Of a stretch of 64,000 nucleotides of DNA, positions 17,301 to 24,704 are shown piece by piece; the stretch's first letter is position 1, and each line of letters starts with the position of its first letter. Source of the stretch: Armatimonadota bacterium (GTDB lineage Bacteria; Armatimonadota; HRBIN16); the NCBI GenBank assembly GCA_026003175.1, contig BPGT01000001.1, positions 720,839 to 784,838 on the forward strand, given 5' to 3'. The translations under genes and the position numbers were made by a program. The notes under the pieces were generated by a model. The model saw only the letters and a list, made by a program, of their open reading frames with translations. It did not search any database and was not told where the DNA came from.

Positions 17301-18887
17301 CGCCAGCAACACCTCGTCGGCGCGCACGCGCAGGGCAAGCTGCCGACGCGAGAGGTCTGCCTCTCCGGACACATACACCGAGCCGCTCCAGTCTTCCAGC
17401 ACTGCACCGTCGATGTTCAGCATTCCGGGCGTCCAGCGTATCCGCGCCTGTGCCTGTTCACACCGCCACATTTCGCCCGCCAGCCGTTCGCCCCACAGGT
17501 TCGCCAGCACTGCTGGCTTCTGTAAAGTGCCCTGTGCCAGTCCCTGCCCGCGCACCGTACCCCGTACGTCCTCCGGCAGATATGGACGCAAGTGGGCAAG
17601 GTTTACTCCTTCTGCATACCATTGTGCGGCGAACCACCATTCCTGCCTTTCCCTCCACACCGCTGCCTGTGCTCGAACGTTGCCTTCGGCAACGCGCAGG
17701 GTAACCTCTGGCAGCAGAGCAGATTGTAGATTCAGCATAACTTTTGCTATCAATCCCTGCACATTTATTCGCTGCACGATTGCCTGCGCAGTGCTTACCA
17801 CCCCTTGTATGTACGGCTGTGAAGGTGTGCCACGCACGGTCATGTTTGCGTCTACGGGCGCTTTCAGCGCTACCTGTGGCGCATATCGGCGCAGCCAGGG
17901 GCGCAGTTCGGATGGCGGTATCTTCCGGGCGTCTATCAACAGGTCAAGAGCGATCCGCGGCTGCCACTGCACGGTGCCCGAAGCGAACACCAGGCCAGAA
18001 CCTGCGTTTGCTTGAGCCTGCCACATCGCTATTCCTGTTTGGAACTCCCCGGAACCGCTCACGTTGTTCAACGAAAGAACACCTTGCCGCAGCCGCCACC
18101 GCACCCGCGTTGCCTGCACTTTTGCTGTGCCACTGTAGTGGATGCGTTGCTGTGCGTCGGTGTACACCCGAACGGTTCCCGACGCGCTCGCGTCATCCAG
18201 ATCTAACGAGGGTATCCGCGCGTACGCCAGCAGTTTGGAAACGGGAACATCGGAGGCGTCCACTCGCAGGCGCAGCAGTCCGTTGTGAAGCCAACCGTTT
18301 ACCTGTGCGCGGAAGTTGGGTTCTGCTTGCTGATGCGTGAAGTGGAAGGTGGCCACTCCCGCTGCTTGGCGTATCTCTCCCTTTACCTGCCTCAGGGTAA
18401 CGTTGAGTGCTGGGCGCGTCTTGTGGTCCTCGAAATAGAGAGTGGCGTCTGTGATATGCACCGTCCAGAAGTTTTCTGTGGGGGGGCGGCGGCGTTTTGG
18501 TATGAGAGGAGAGAAGTTCCAGCGTCCGTCAGGCAGGCGCACCACACGCGCAACCGCATGGGTGACCATGATGCTCGGCTGAAGCGAGAATAGCTCACTT
18601 ACTGTGACCTCTTGCGCGGCGATCAGCGGTCTTCGGGGGGAGGTGGGGTCGCCCAGAAAAACGTTTGTTGCGGTCACTTTGCCACGTCGCAGGTCGGTGG
18701 AGATTTCGCCTACCAGCACCGGTATCCGCCATTCATTTTGTGCCCATGCGAGCCCTGCCTCTATCGCCTGCTGCTGGAAGCGGGGAACCACCTGCCAGAG
18801 GTAAAAAACGCAAAAGCAACATACCCACACCAGCGGCGCAGCCACCACCAGCCAGGCGATATGTCGGTGAGAACGACGGAGGGTCAA
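14349..18887 (-). CDS. tamB: TamB/YtfN-like translocation and assembly module protein
   Basis: A 1512-residue protein with one N-terminal TM anchor (about residues 8-33) followed by a very long repetitive beta-rich region of the AsmA/TamB type (GTVRVYTDA, then many 'V-x-G-x-L/A-x-G' strands). The C-terminal DUF490 domain includes LGLERGYVYFPTARF, ALDYPVPGDNPF, and a closing WNGFSLSYWR barrel-like end. TamB-like proteins bridge the periplasm and carry phospholipid, or assist outer-membrane insertion with a BamA/TamA partner. The bamA gene two positions downstream fits. The TTG start at 18887 overlaps the lipA stop as TTGA, implying coupled translation. Confidence 0.9.
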   Translation of the reverse strand: MTLRRSHRHIAWLVVAAPLVWVCCFCVFYLWQVVPRFQQQAIEAGLAWAQNEWRIPVLVGEISTDLRRGKVTATNVFLGDPTSPRRPLIAAQEVTVSELFSLQPSIMVTHAVARVVRLPDGRWNFSPLIPKRRRPPTENFWTVHITDATLYFEDHKTRPALNVTLRQVKGEIRQAAGVATFHFTHQQAEPNFRAQVNGWLHNGLLRLRVDASDVPVSKLLAYARIPSLDLDDASASGTVRVYTDAQQRIHYSGTAKVQATRVRWRLRQGVLSLNNVSGSGEFQTGIAMWQAQANAGSGLVFASGTVQWQPRIALDLLIDARKIPPSELRPWLRRYAPQVALKAPVDANMTVRGTPSQPYIQGVVSTAQAIVQRINVQGLIAKVMLNLQSALLPEVTLRVAEGNVRAQAAVWRERQEWWFAAQWYAEGVNLAHLRPYLPEDVRGTVRGQGLAQGTLQKPAVLANLWGERLAGEMWRCEQAQARIRWTPGMLNIDGAVLEDWSGSVYVSGEADLSRRQLALRVRADEVLLAPWVERLAPKIKHEGDVPFAWVYARGVLQGPFAKPVFRGTIEATDLQWRRWTLDYLVARVQASAQRVTVESSIIRRPPMEVTLQGELQQPLDADKARITIAGVANNVDAQEVLTALREQADGESPPPIEAIGRVFFHVAGNLRSPTADLTLNVPTVQIQHWSLTNLTGSLHYEDGTLKVAPLSARLGDGALKVEGERDNEGRLSFRVEGKQLPLAQIRPLLPEDAPQGISGEVSLRGVLSGNENQPEFRGELLTEGAVWDVLKLSNGYAEIEWRKEGLNAHNVRLTSPEAEVTLRSLQWTSSPRAVEAEGTLTVSSLEQLSLRALDSTWLHNRVPRLGEVLREMGRITGKVTAPFRLWGESERLNVQASPRIEDIEIDGRALGTLQAEIRRDAAGTWQLRNAVLANGEHRLMASGTINTDGEIHLSAEAYNFDLSWFQRWLPRATELRGRLEMATLEATGKSDSPDLTLTVALKEPQLGGVRAERVLTGKVQLSEGKIDISEVVLAQQNGQVRLWGTLPFHWEPFGVPEEEPINLHIEAVPQPLSALLAYLPAAKVTDVAGRWSLEATLAGTRASPQLSGQMRLDADRLRVAPMATGLRDVRAMVQLSSDTVRLVEFSAVGDTPRGGRIVGTGTVQFGGEQQERIDASLKLERFWLEERNLSGQYGEQIRTFLDGDLKITGSAESPQVAGMITASGGAFTLPASFPEQRAEPRPLPVNLRFDNVVLRVGEGMWLNSPRLSTQASGDIVLSGTLQEPVVHGQLGLERGYVYFPTARFRLEPGGIIALDYPVPGDNPFRVNVNVQASTSLSLASPAGGVRRYGITVLVNGAITSPEGLRTEFRSDPPELSTQQIARALGVGTIEELLTGRNVEQVLQREVVNLFTSAYVPQLFSPLERGIEEALQLREFRLEYDRYEPVTVTLVKRLWNGFSLSYWRTVSAQQDRYIVKILYELPEWTRLSRRLLLSFSVDEKQQRLWGIEGSFRF

Positions 18888-19792
18888 CCCACCTCAGCAC
18901 CCCTTTGCACAGCTTCCAGCTGAGCCAGACGCTGTGCCATCACCTTGCGCGAGAACGCCTCCGCGTTGTACGAACTGCGCACGAAGGGCGCGGAAGCGAC
19001 AAACAGGAAGCCCATCTCCTCGCCGATGCGCTTGTACTCGGCGAACACGCTGGGATGCACATACTCCACTACCGGCAGATGGTTCATCGTCGGGCGCAGG
19101 TACTGCCCGATGGTCAGACAATCCACCCCTGCATCACGCAGGTCACGCATGGTCTGTATCACTTCCTCTTTGGTCTCGCCCAAACCCACCATTAGCCCCG
19201 ACTTGGTGTAGATTTTAGGGTTGGTGCGCTTGACATAGTACAGCAGGTCGATAGAACGCCAGTATTTGGCCTGCGGGCGCACCAGGTGTTGTAACCGTTC
19301 CACCGTCTCCACATTGTGGTTGTAGATGTCGGGTTCGGCGTCAGCGACCGTCTTGATACACCAGCGGATGCCCTTGAAGTCCGGCGTTAACACTTCCACA
19401 ATCGCGCCGGGTATCTCGTAGCGTACCGCGCGGATAGTGGCGGCGAACTGTTCCGCGCCACCGTCTTTCAGGTCGTCTCGTGCGACGGAGGTGATGACCA
19501 CATGCTTCAAGCCCAGATGCTTTGCCGCCAGAGCAACGCGCCGGGGTTCCAGCGGGTCCACCATCTCGCCGCGCCCGGTCTTGATGGCGCAGAAACCACA
19601 GGCGCGGGTGCATACATCGCCCAGAATCATGAAGGTAGCGGTACGTTTGCTCCAGCATTCGGTGAGGTTTGGGCAACGCGCGCTCTCGCACACGGTGTGT
19701 AGTTGTAGCCCCTTGATGAGGCTGTCCACTTCCTGTATCTGCCCCGGACGTGGGGCGCGTATGGTCAACCACTCGGGTAATCTTCGGTTCAT
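18884..19792 (-). CDS. lipA: Lipoyl synthase
   Basis: A 302-residue radical-SAM enzyme inserting two sulfurs into octanoyl groups of 2-oxoacid dehydrogenase and glycine cleavage E2/H proteins. The auxiliary cluster cysteines are C35, C40 and C46 (CESARCPNLTEC). The radical-SAM CxxxCxxC is C61/C65/C68. The terminal RSSY motif that provides the serine ligand is present (FVRSSYNAEAF). Length is typical. It is the first gene of the envelope operon, 30 bases after the predicted transcription start. No functional link to LPS is obvious; lipB is not in the window. Confidence 0.96.
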   Translation of the reverse strand: MNRRLPEWLTIRAPRPGQIQEVDSLIKGLQLHTVCESARCPNLTECWSKRTATFMILGDVCTRACGFCAIKTGRGEMVDPLEPRRVALAAKHLGLKHVVITSVARDDLKDGGAEQFAATIRAVRYEIPGAIVEVLTPDFKGIRWCIKTVADAEPDIYNHNVETVERLQHLVRPQAKYWRSIDLLYYVKRTNPKIYTKSGLMVGLGETKEEVIQTMRDLRDAGVDCLTIGQYLRPTMNHLPVVEYVHPSVFAEYKRIGEEMGFLFVASAPFVRSSYNAEAFSRKVMAQRLAQLEAVQRGAEVG

Positions 19793-19828
19793 GCGACCTT
19801 CCTCTGCGTTGGGAAATCTACCGGTAGC

Positions 19829-19858
19829 ATTATATCCTTCCGAGAGGGGGTATGTAAA
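19829..19858 (-). promoter_or_regulatory. Sigma-70 promoter of the lipA-to-waaA envelope operon
   Basis: Reading the minus strand, a TTTACA -35 element (19853-19858) is followed by an 18-base spacer and a perfect TATAAT -10 (19829-19834). Transcription would begin near 19822, about 30 bases before the lipA ATG, with GAGGAAGG as ribosome binding site. No comparable promoter is evident inside the following 17.6 kb of overlapping genes. Confidence 0.7.
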
Positions 19859-20046
19859 GGAGGGAGAGTGCTATAAGGGACACTGCGAGCACAGGGATAG
19901 TAGTTCGTCAAACATCAATCTTGTCAACGGTCATGCCCTGTTGCAACCGTTATGTTATGGCAAGCCGCGAAGCGGCGAAGCCATCTCCTGTGCCAGACCG
20001 ACCTCACCCCCGTTCCCTCCCCTACGAGCAGAAGGGTGATTGTGGT

Positions 20047-20076
20047 TTCCCCCTTCCCTCGCAGGGAAGGGGGGAA
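20047..20076. repeat. Pyrimidine/purine inverted repeat downstream of the kinase gene
   Basis: The left arm TTCCCCCTTCCCT (20047-20059) pairs with AGGGAAGGGGGGAA (20063-20076) around a three-base loop, with a single bulged G. It lies about 40 bases past the kinase stop (minus strand) but lacks a T-run on either side, so it may be a transcript-stabilising or repeat element rather than an intrinsic terminator. Confidence 0.5.
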
Positions 20077-20113
20077 GGAGGGGGGAGCCTCGTCTTCTCC
20101 AAGATGAACCTTG

Positions 20114-22777
20114 CTATGCGGCTTGCTGGAGTATCTGTCGTTCAATATAGTTCCGCACGCGCTGCCACTCGGCAAAGAGCGATTGCGCGGTTTCCAGAGC
20201 CTCTTCTGTGTGTTGCTCTTTGCCTGCTCGTTCCAGTGCCAAGGCAATCTCGGCAAAGGTTTGTGCGCCCACCGCCCGCGCACTGCCTTTGATGGTATGC
20301 GCCGCGCTTGCCAGAGCCTTGCTGTCGCCTGACGCAAGAGCCTGGCGCACCTGCTCTATTAAACTGGGAATAGTGCTCAAGAACTCCTGTAAAAGTTCCC
20401 GTTCGAATTCGGTGTCACCGCCTGTCATGTCCGCGAGGAAGTCGCGGTCAATCGGCGAACGCTCCATTGACTCCATGGGGGAGTCCAAATCTTGCCACTT
20501 CTCAAGCATCTCTTGCAGAACCTCCATTTTGACTGGTTTACTCAAGTAGTCATCCATGCCCGACGCGAGGCATTGTTGCACATCTTCCTTCATTGCGCTG
20601 GCGGTCATCGCGATAATCACCTGATGCTCACCCGTGCTGCGTTCACGCTCGCGGATGAGCCGCGTGGCTTCGAGACCATCCATGCGCGGCATGTGTACAT
20701 CCATCAGCACCACATCGTACCGTTGTTGGGCGGTTTTCTCCACCGCTTCCTCGCCATCCGACGCCACGTCCACCTCATAGCCGAGCTTCTCCAGCAGGCG
20801 CAGGGCGACTTTCCGGTTTACCTCGTTGTCTTCTACTAGTAACACGCGCCTTGCCGCGCGGGCAATGCCCTGGTCAGCGTCACCTTGCAATCGGGGCAGG
20901 GCGTCGCTGGCTATCCCCTGAGATTGTTCCATATTCGGGACGAAAATCGGTAATGTCACCCAGAAAGTACTGCCCTCGCCCTCCTCGCTATGTGCGCCGA
21001 TGCTTCCACCCATCAATGTGGCCAGCTGGCGGTTAATTGCCAAACCAAGACCGCTGCCCCCATATCGGCGTGTGGAGGAACTGTCGGCCTGGGTAAAGCT
21101 CTCAAAGATAATCTCTTGCTTTTCGGCAGGGATGCCGATGCCTGTGTCGCTAACCGCCAGCCGCAGCCACACAGTGCAATAGCTTTCCGGTATGCCGAGC
21201 CGCTGACGCAGGGACGCTACGCTTGCCTCCTCACCCGTTTCGGCAAGGCTGACCCGGATGGTGATGCCGCCGCTTTCGGTAAACTTGACCGCGTTGCCCA
21301 CGAAGTTGGAGAGTATCTGGCGCAGGCGCAGTTCGTCGCCTACCACACGAGAAGGAGCCTCATCGGCTATTTCCACTTGCAGGGACAGCCCTTTTTCTTT
21401 TGCGCGGGCGTCGAACAGCCGAGCGACCTGGTATACCAGCTGATGTAAGTCTAACGGGGCGTAGTGCAGCTCCATTTTGCCGGCTTCTATGCGAGAGATG
21501 TCCAGGATGGCTCCTAACAGCGATAGCAGGCTCTCCGCGCTGTTCTTCAACGTAGCGACGTAATCCCTCTGCTCCTCGTTCAACGGAGTATCCATGAGCA
21601 GTTGCGCCATGCCGAGGATACCGTTCATCGGGGTACGAATCTCGTGGCTCATGTTGGCGAGGAACTCCGATTTGGCGCGATTAGCCGCCTGTGCTTGCTC
21701 TAGCGCCTCCGCCAGCTGCCGCTCGAAACGCTTGCGTTCGGTGATGTCCTGTTTGATGGCGACGAAGTGGGTAATGACACCGTTTTCATCCCATACTGGC
21801 GCGATGGTCATCTCTTCATGGTAGAAGCTGCCGTCCTTACGTCGGTTGACTACCTCTCCTTTCCAGACCTGTCCACTCAAGATAGTTCCCCACATTTGTT
21901 CATAGAACGTACGATCATGCCTGCCCGATTTCAGGATGCGTGGATTCTTTCCAAGTACCTCTTTGCAGGCGTAGCCTGTGAGGGTGGTGAAGGCTGGATT
22001 TACCCATTGGATCGTTCCGTTGCGGTCAGTAATCGCGATGGCGTTCCCTGCCATCTCCAGCGCCCGCGCGTGCAGGCGTAACTGCTGGCGAGCTTGCTCA
22101 GCTCGTCGGGATAACGCGTACACTGCTGCACCTACCAGTATGCTGGCAACCAGTATCAGTGCGTAGGTAATGTGTGCATGGTGTCGGATTGCAGCCAGCC
22201 GCTCGCGATATTCGTTCACATGCAGGTCTACGCCCACGATACCTACCAGCTTGCCCGCGGAGTCGCGGATGGGAGCGTAACCACTGATGACCGTTCCCCA
22301 CTGGTCGGTATAAAACTGTTTTTCCGCAAGGGCTCTCCCCTCGCGCAGAGCACGAAGCATTTCAGGAGTCGCCTCGTCATAAGGCTGTTTCAAGTAGGAA
22401 TAATCCGGTTTGCCGGTCTTCGGGTCATTATCGGGCGTGCCCAGCACAAAGTACACCTTGCCATCGCGCAGGACGCAGGTGTAAATGTCGTAGATGTCTC
22501 TGGATGCTTCCATGAGGCGGTAGAAAGGAGCAATCGCCTTCTGGTATTCCGGTGTCAGGGCGTCCTCTGGCTTCCATCGCAAATGTCTGTCCCCATCCAC
22601 GTGTAGTGCGGCGACGCGAGCGAGGCGCACCAGATTCTGACGCACCTCGTGGTGCAAGGCGTTCTCCGCCTTCTTTTGCAACGACACCCCGCTGGTAAGC
22701 GATACCACAACTATCGATACTACCACCGCCGTCGCGGTAACAGACGGCTTAGTAAACCAGCTGGTGACCGATTTCAT
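20114..22777 (-). CDS. Hybrid sensor histidine kinase (PAS, HisKA, HATPase, REC, Hpt)
   Basis: An 887-residue inner-membrane phosphorelay protein. TM1 is about residues 12-30 and TM2 about 203-222, enclosing a Cache-like sensor of about 170 residues. A PAS domain follows (about 235-350). HisKA has SHEIRTP with the phosphorylated His near 378, and HATPase shows SDTGIGIP and [13 protein letters not shown]. The receiver domain has Asp near 693 ([11 protein letters not shown]). A C-terminal Hpt domain carries His near 827 ([13 protein letters not shown]). No output response regulator lies alongside, so phosphate must pass to a regulator encoded elsewhere. The ligand is unknown. It is a single gene with AGGAGAAA before the ATG. 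Confidence 0.94.
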   Translation of the reverse strand: MKSVTSWFTKPSVTATAVVVSIVVVSLTSGVSLQKKAENALHHEVRQNLVRLARVAALHVDGDRHLRWKPEDALTPEYQKAIAPFYRLMEASRDIYDIYTCVLRDGKVYFVLGTPDNDPKTGKPDYSYLKQPYDEATPEMLRALREGRALAEKQFYTDQWGTVISGYAPIRDSAGKLVGIVGVDLHVNEYRERLAAIRHHAHITYALILVASILVGAAVYALSRRAEQARQQLRLHARALEMAGNAIAITDRNGTIQWVNPAFTTLTGYACKEVLGKNPRILKSGRHDRTFYEQMWGTILSGQVWKGEVVNRRKDGSFYHEEMTIAPVWDENGVITHFVAIKQDITERKRFERQLAEALEQAQAANRAKSEFLANMSHEIRTPMNGILGMAQLLMDTPLNEEQRDYVATLKNSAESLLSLLGAILDISRIEAGKMELHYAPLDLHQLVYQVARLFDARAKEKGLSLQVEIADEAPSRVVGDELRLRQILSNFVGNAVKFTESGGITIRVSLAETGEEASVASLRQRLGIPESYCTVWLRLAVSDTGIGIPAEKQEIIFESFTQADSSSTRRYGGSGLGLAINRQLATLMGGSIGAHSEEGEGSTFWVTLPIFVPNMEQSQGIASDALPRLQGDADQGIARAARRVLLVEDNEVNRKVALRLLEKLGYEVDVASDGEEAVEKTAQQRYDVVLMDVHMPRMDGLEATRLIRERERSTGEHQVIIAMTASAMKEDVQQCLASGMDDYLSKPVKMEVLQEMLEKWQDLDSPMESMERSPIDRDFLADMTGGDTEFERELLQEFLSTIPSLIEQVRQALASGDSKALASAAHTIKGSARAVGAQTFAEIALALERAGKEQHTEEALETAQSLFAEWQRVRNYIERQILQQAA

Positions 22778-23041
22778 AGAGACCCGTTTTTTCTCCTATC
22801 TCTGGAATTATCGGCAAGGGGGTAGTATTTCACGAGGGCGTGTCCATGATATCGCTCCGACCATGTGGCACGTGCGCCAGTTACCGGCAGAAAAGGACGG
22901 GGCGTGCGGATGAAGCACTAGAGGCAAGACCAGTCATAGAAGAAGGCAATCTCTCCTTTTCCTAATTGGGAAGGAGCATCAAAGGAGCATGACACGTGCG
23001 CAACGAACTTTTACCTCATCAAGGGCGACGAGGTGGTGTGT
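22778..23041. other. Divergent intergenic region between kinase and CocE-like hydrolase
   Basis: About 264 bases separating two divergent genes, so it should contain both promoters. I see GATAAT-like and AT-rich stretches near 22807-22830 but no convincing paired -35/-10. A purine-rich GGGAAGGAG near 22970 and AAAGGAG near 22980 resemble ribosome binding sites not followed by a usable reading frame. No gene is supported. Confidence 0.4.
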
Positions 23042-24703
23042 ATGCGTAAAGCGAAATGGTGGCGAACGGTATTGACGATTGGTGCGTGCGCTGTCGGCGT
23101 CGGTTTTCTGGTTCGGACGGTTCTCTGTAATCTGCAACCACCGGTCAAGAAACAAACGGTGATGGTGCCGATGCGCGACGGCGTGCGCCTGGCGACCGAC
23201 ATCTACTTCCCCGAAGGCGACGGACCCTTCCCCGTTATTCTTCTGCGTTCCCCGTACGACCGCAAACTGGGTGAGGGCATCGCGCAAGACGCGGCGCGGC
23301 GGGGCTATGTGATGGTGATCCAGAACACGCGCGGGCGGTTCGGCTCGGAAGGGGAGAACCTGCCCTTCGAAACCGACGGCTGGGGCAAGCTACGCGACGG
23401 CGAGGACACTGTAGAGTGGATTGCCCGACAGCCCTGGTGCAACGGCAAAATCGGCACATGGGGTGGCTCTGCATTAGGCATCACGCAGTACCTGCTGGCG
23501 GGTACGGGCACGAAAAAGATTACTGCTCAACACATCACCGTCGGCGCACCGAACCCGTACAATGGCGTAGTATACTGGGGAGGGGTATTCCGCAAGGCGA
23601 TGATTGAGGACTGGTTGCGTATCAGCGCGTTCAGCCCCGACGCGCTCAAAATCTGGACATCCCATCCCACCTATGATGCCTACTGGCGCGAACGCGACAT
23701 GACCACCCGCTATCGCTTCGCCAATGCGCCCGCCATCCATATCGGCGGATGGTACGACATCTTCGCGCAGGGGACGATAGACGCCTTCGTGGGGATGCAA
23801 ACACGAGGTGCACCTGGCGCGCGCGGCAAGCAGAAGCTGGTGATGGGACCGTGGACGCACGGCGTGTTTCAGGAGAAAGCGGGCGAGCTGACCTTTCCCA
23901 ACGCTAAGACCCCCCCTATCACCGCGCACGACATCTGGAAATGGTTCGACCACTACCTCAAAGGCGTGGACAACGGCGTAGACCGCGAGCCGGCGGTGAC
24001 CTACTACGTGATGGGCGATGTGACCGACCGCAACGCCCCTGGCAACGAGTGGCGCACCGCCGACAGGTGGCCCCCTGTTCCTGCTACACCAACCCCTTTC
24101 TACCTGCACTCGGATCGCTCTCTATCCACGCAAAAGCCTGAGGGAGGCGGCACGCTCAGTTACACTTACGACCCCCAAAACCCTGTACCGACGGTGGGCG
24201 GACCGCGCCTCACCCTGCCCGCTGGGGCGATGGACCAGCGCAAGATAGAGAGCCGTCCCGACGTACTGGTGTTCACCAGCGAGCCACTGCGCGAGCCGAT
24301 GGAGGTTACAGGCAGGGTGAGGGTGATACTGTGGGCGTCCAGCGACGCACCCGATACCGATTTTGTGGCGAAGCTGTGTGACGTGTATCCCGATGGACGC
24401 TCTATCAACATCTGCGAGGGCATCCTGCGCGCCCGTTTCCGAGAAGGTTTCTCCAGAGAGAAACTGATGAAGCCGGGCACCCCCTACCGCTTCGAGATAG
24501 ACCTGTGGAGCACCAGTATCATATTCAATAAAGGGCACCGCATTCGGCTGCACATCACCTCCAGTAACGCGCCCGCCTTTGACCCCAACCCGAACACCGG
24601 CGAACCCTTCCGCGCCAGCGAGCGCACCCGCCCGGCGCACAACACGATATATATGGACGCCAAACGCCCGAGCCACATCCTGCTGCCGGTGGTGCGGAAG
24701 TAA
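23042..24703 (+). CDS. CocE/NonD family hydrolase (X-Pro dipeptidyl-peptidase S15-like)
   Basis: 553 residues from the ATG at 23042, which has GACGAGG about 10 bases upstream; in-frame GTGs at 23033 and 23036 are too close to it. A hydrophobic N-terminal segment (about 8-25) suggests membrane anchoring or export. The alpha/beta-hydrolase part has MVPMRDGVRLATDIYFP, the nucleophile elbow GTWGGSALG (Ser about 143), and GGWYDIF and GPWTHG for the Asp and His. The C-terminal jelly-roll domain (from about residue 330) is the X-Pro/CocE galactose-binding-like domain. Family members hydrolyse esters or Pro-peptides; the substrate here is unknown. It is divergent from the kinase gene and convergent with the protease gene 2 bases away. 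Confidence 0.92.
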   Translation: MRKAKWWRTVLTIGACAVGVGFLVRTVLCNLQPPVKKQTVMVPMRDGVRLATDIYFPEGDGPFPVILLRSPYDRKLGEGIAQDAARRGYVMVIQNTRGRFGSEGENLPFETDGWGKLRDGEDTVEWIARQPWCNGKIGTWGGSALGITQYLLAGTGTKKITAQHITVGAPNPYNGVVYWGGVFRKAMIEDWLRISAFSPDALKIWTSHPTYDAYWRERDMTTRYRFANAPAIHIGGWYDIFAQGTIDAFVGMQTRGAPGARGKQKLVMGPWTHGVFQEKAGELTFPNAKTPPITAHDIWKWFDHYLKGVDNGVDREPAVTYYVMGDVTDRNAPGNEWRTADRWPPVPATPTPFYLHSDRSLSTQKPEGGGTLSYTYDPQNPVPTVGGPRLTLPAGAMDQRKIESRPDVLVFTSEPLREPMEVTGRVRVILWASSDAPDTDFVAKLCDVYPDGRSINICEGILRARFREGFSREKLMKPGTPYRFEIDLWSTSIIFNKGHRIRLHITSSNAPAFDPNPNTGEPFRASERTRPAHNTIYMDAKRPSHILLPVVRK

Positions 24704-24704
24704 G

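Larger units (their letters stand above)
19793..20113. other. Intergenic region between lipA and the hybrid kinase
   Basis: About 320 bases with no supportable gene. It holds the lipA promoter at its left end and, at 20047-20076, a G/C-rich hairpin (13-bp stem, CGC loop, one bulged G) made of pyrimidine and purine runs. The right part (about 19990-20100) is strongly strand-asymmetric, with runs of C then G, and resembles a dispersed intergenic repeat rather than a gene. Confidence 0.5.
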
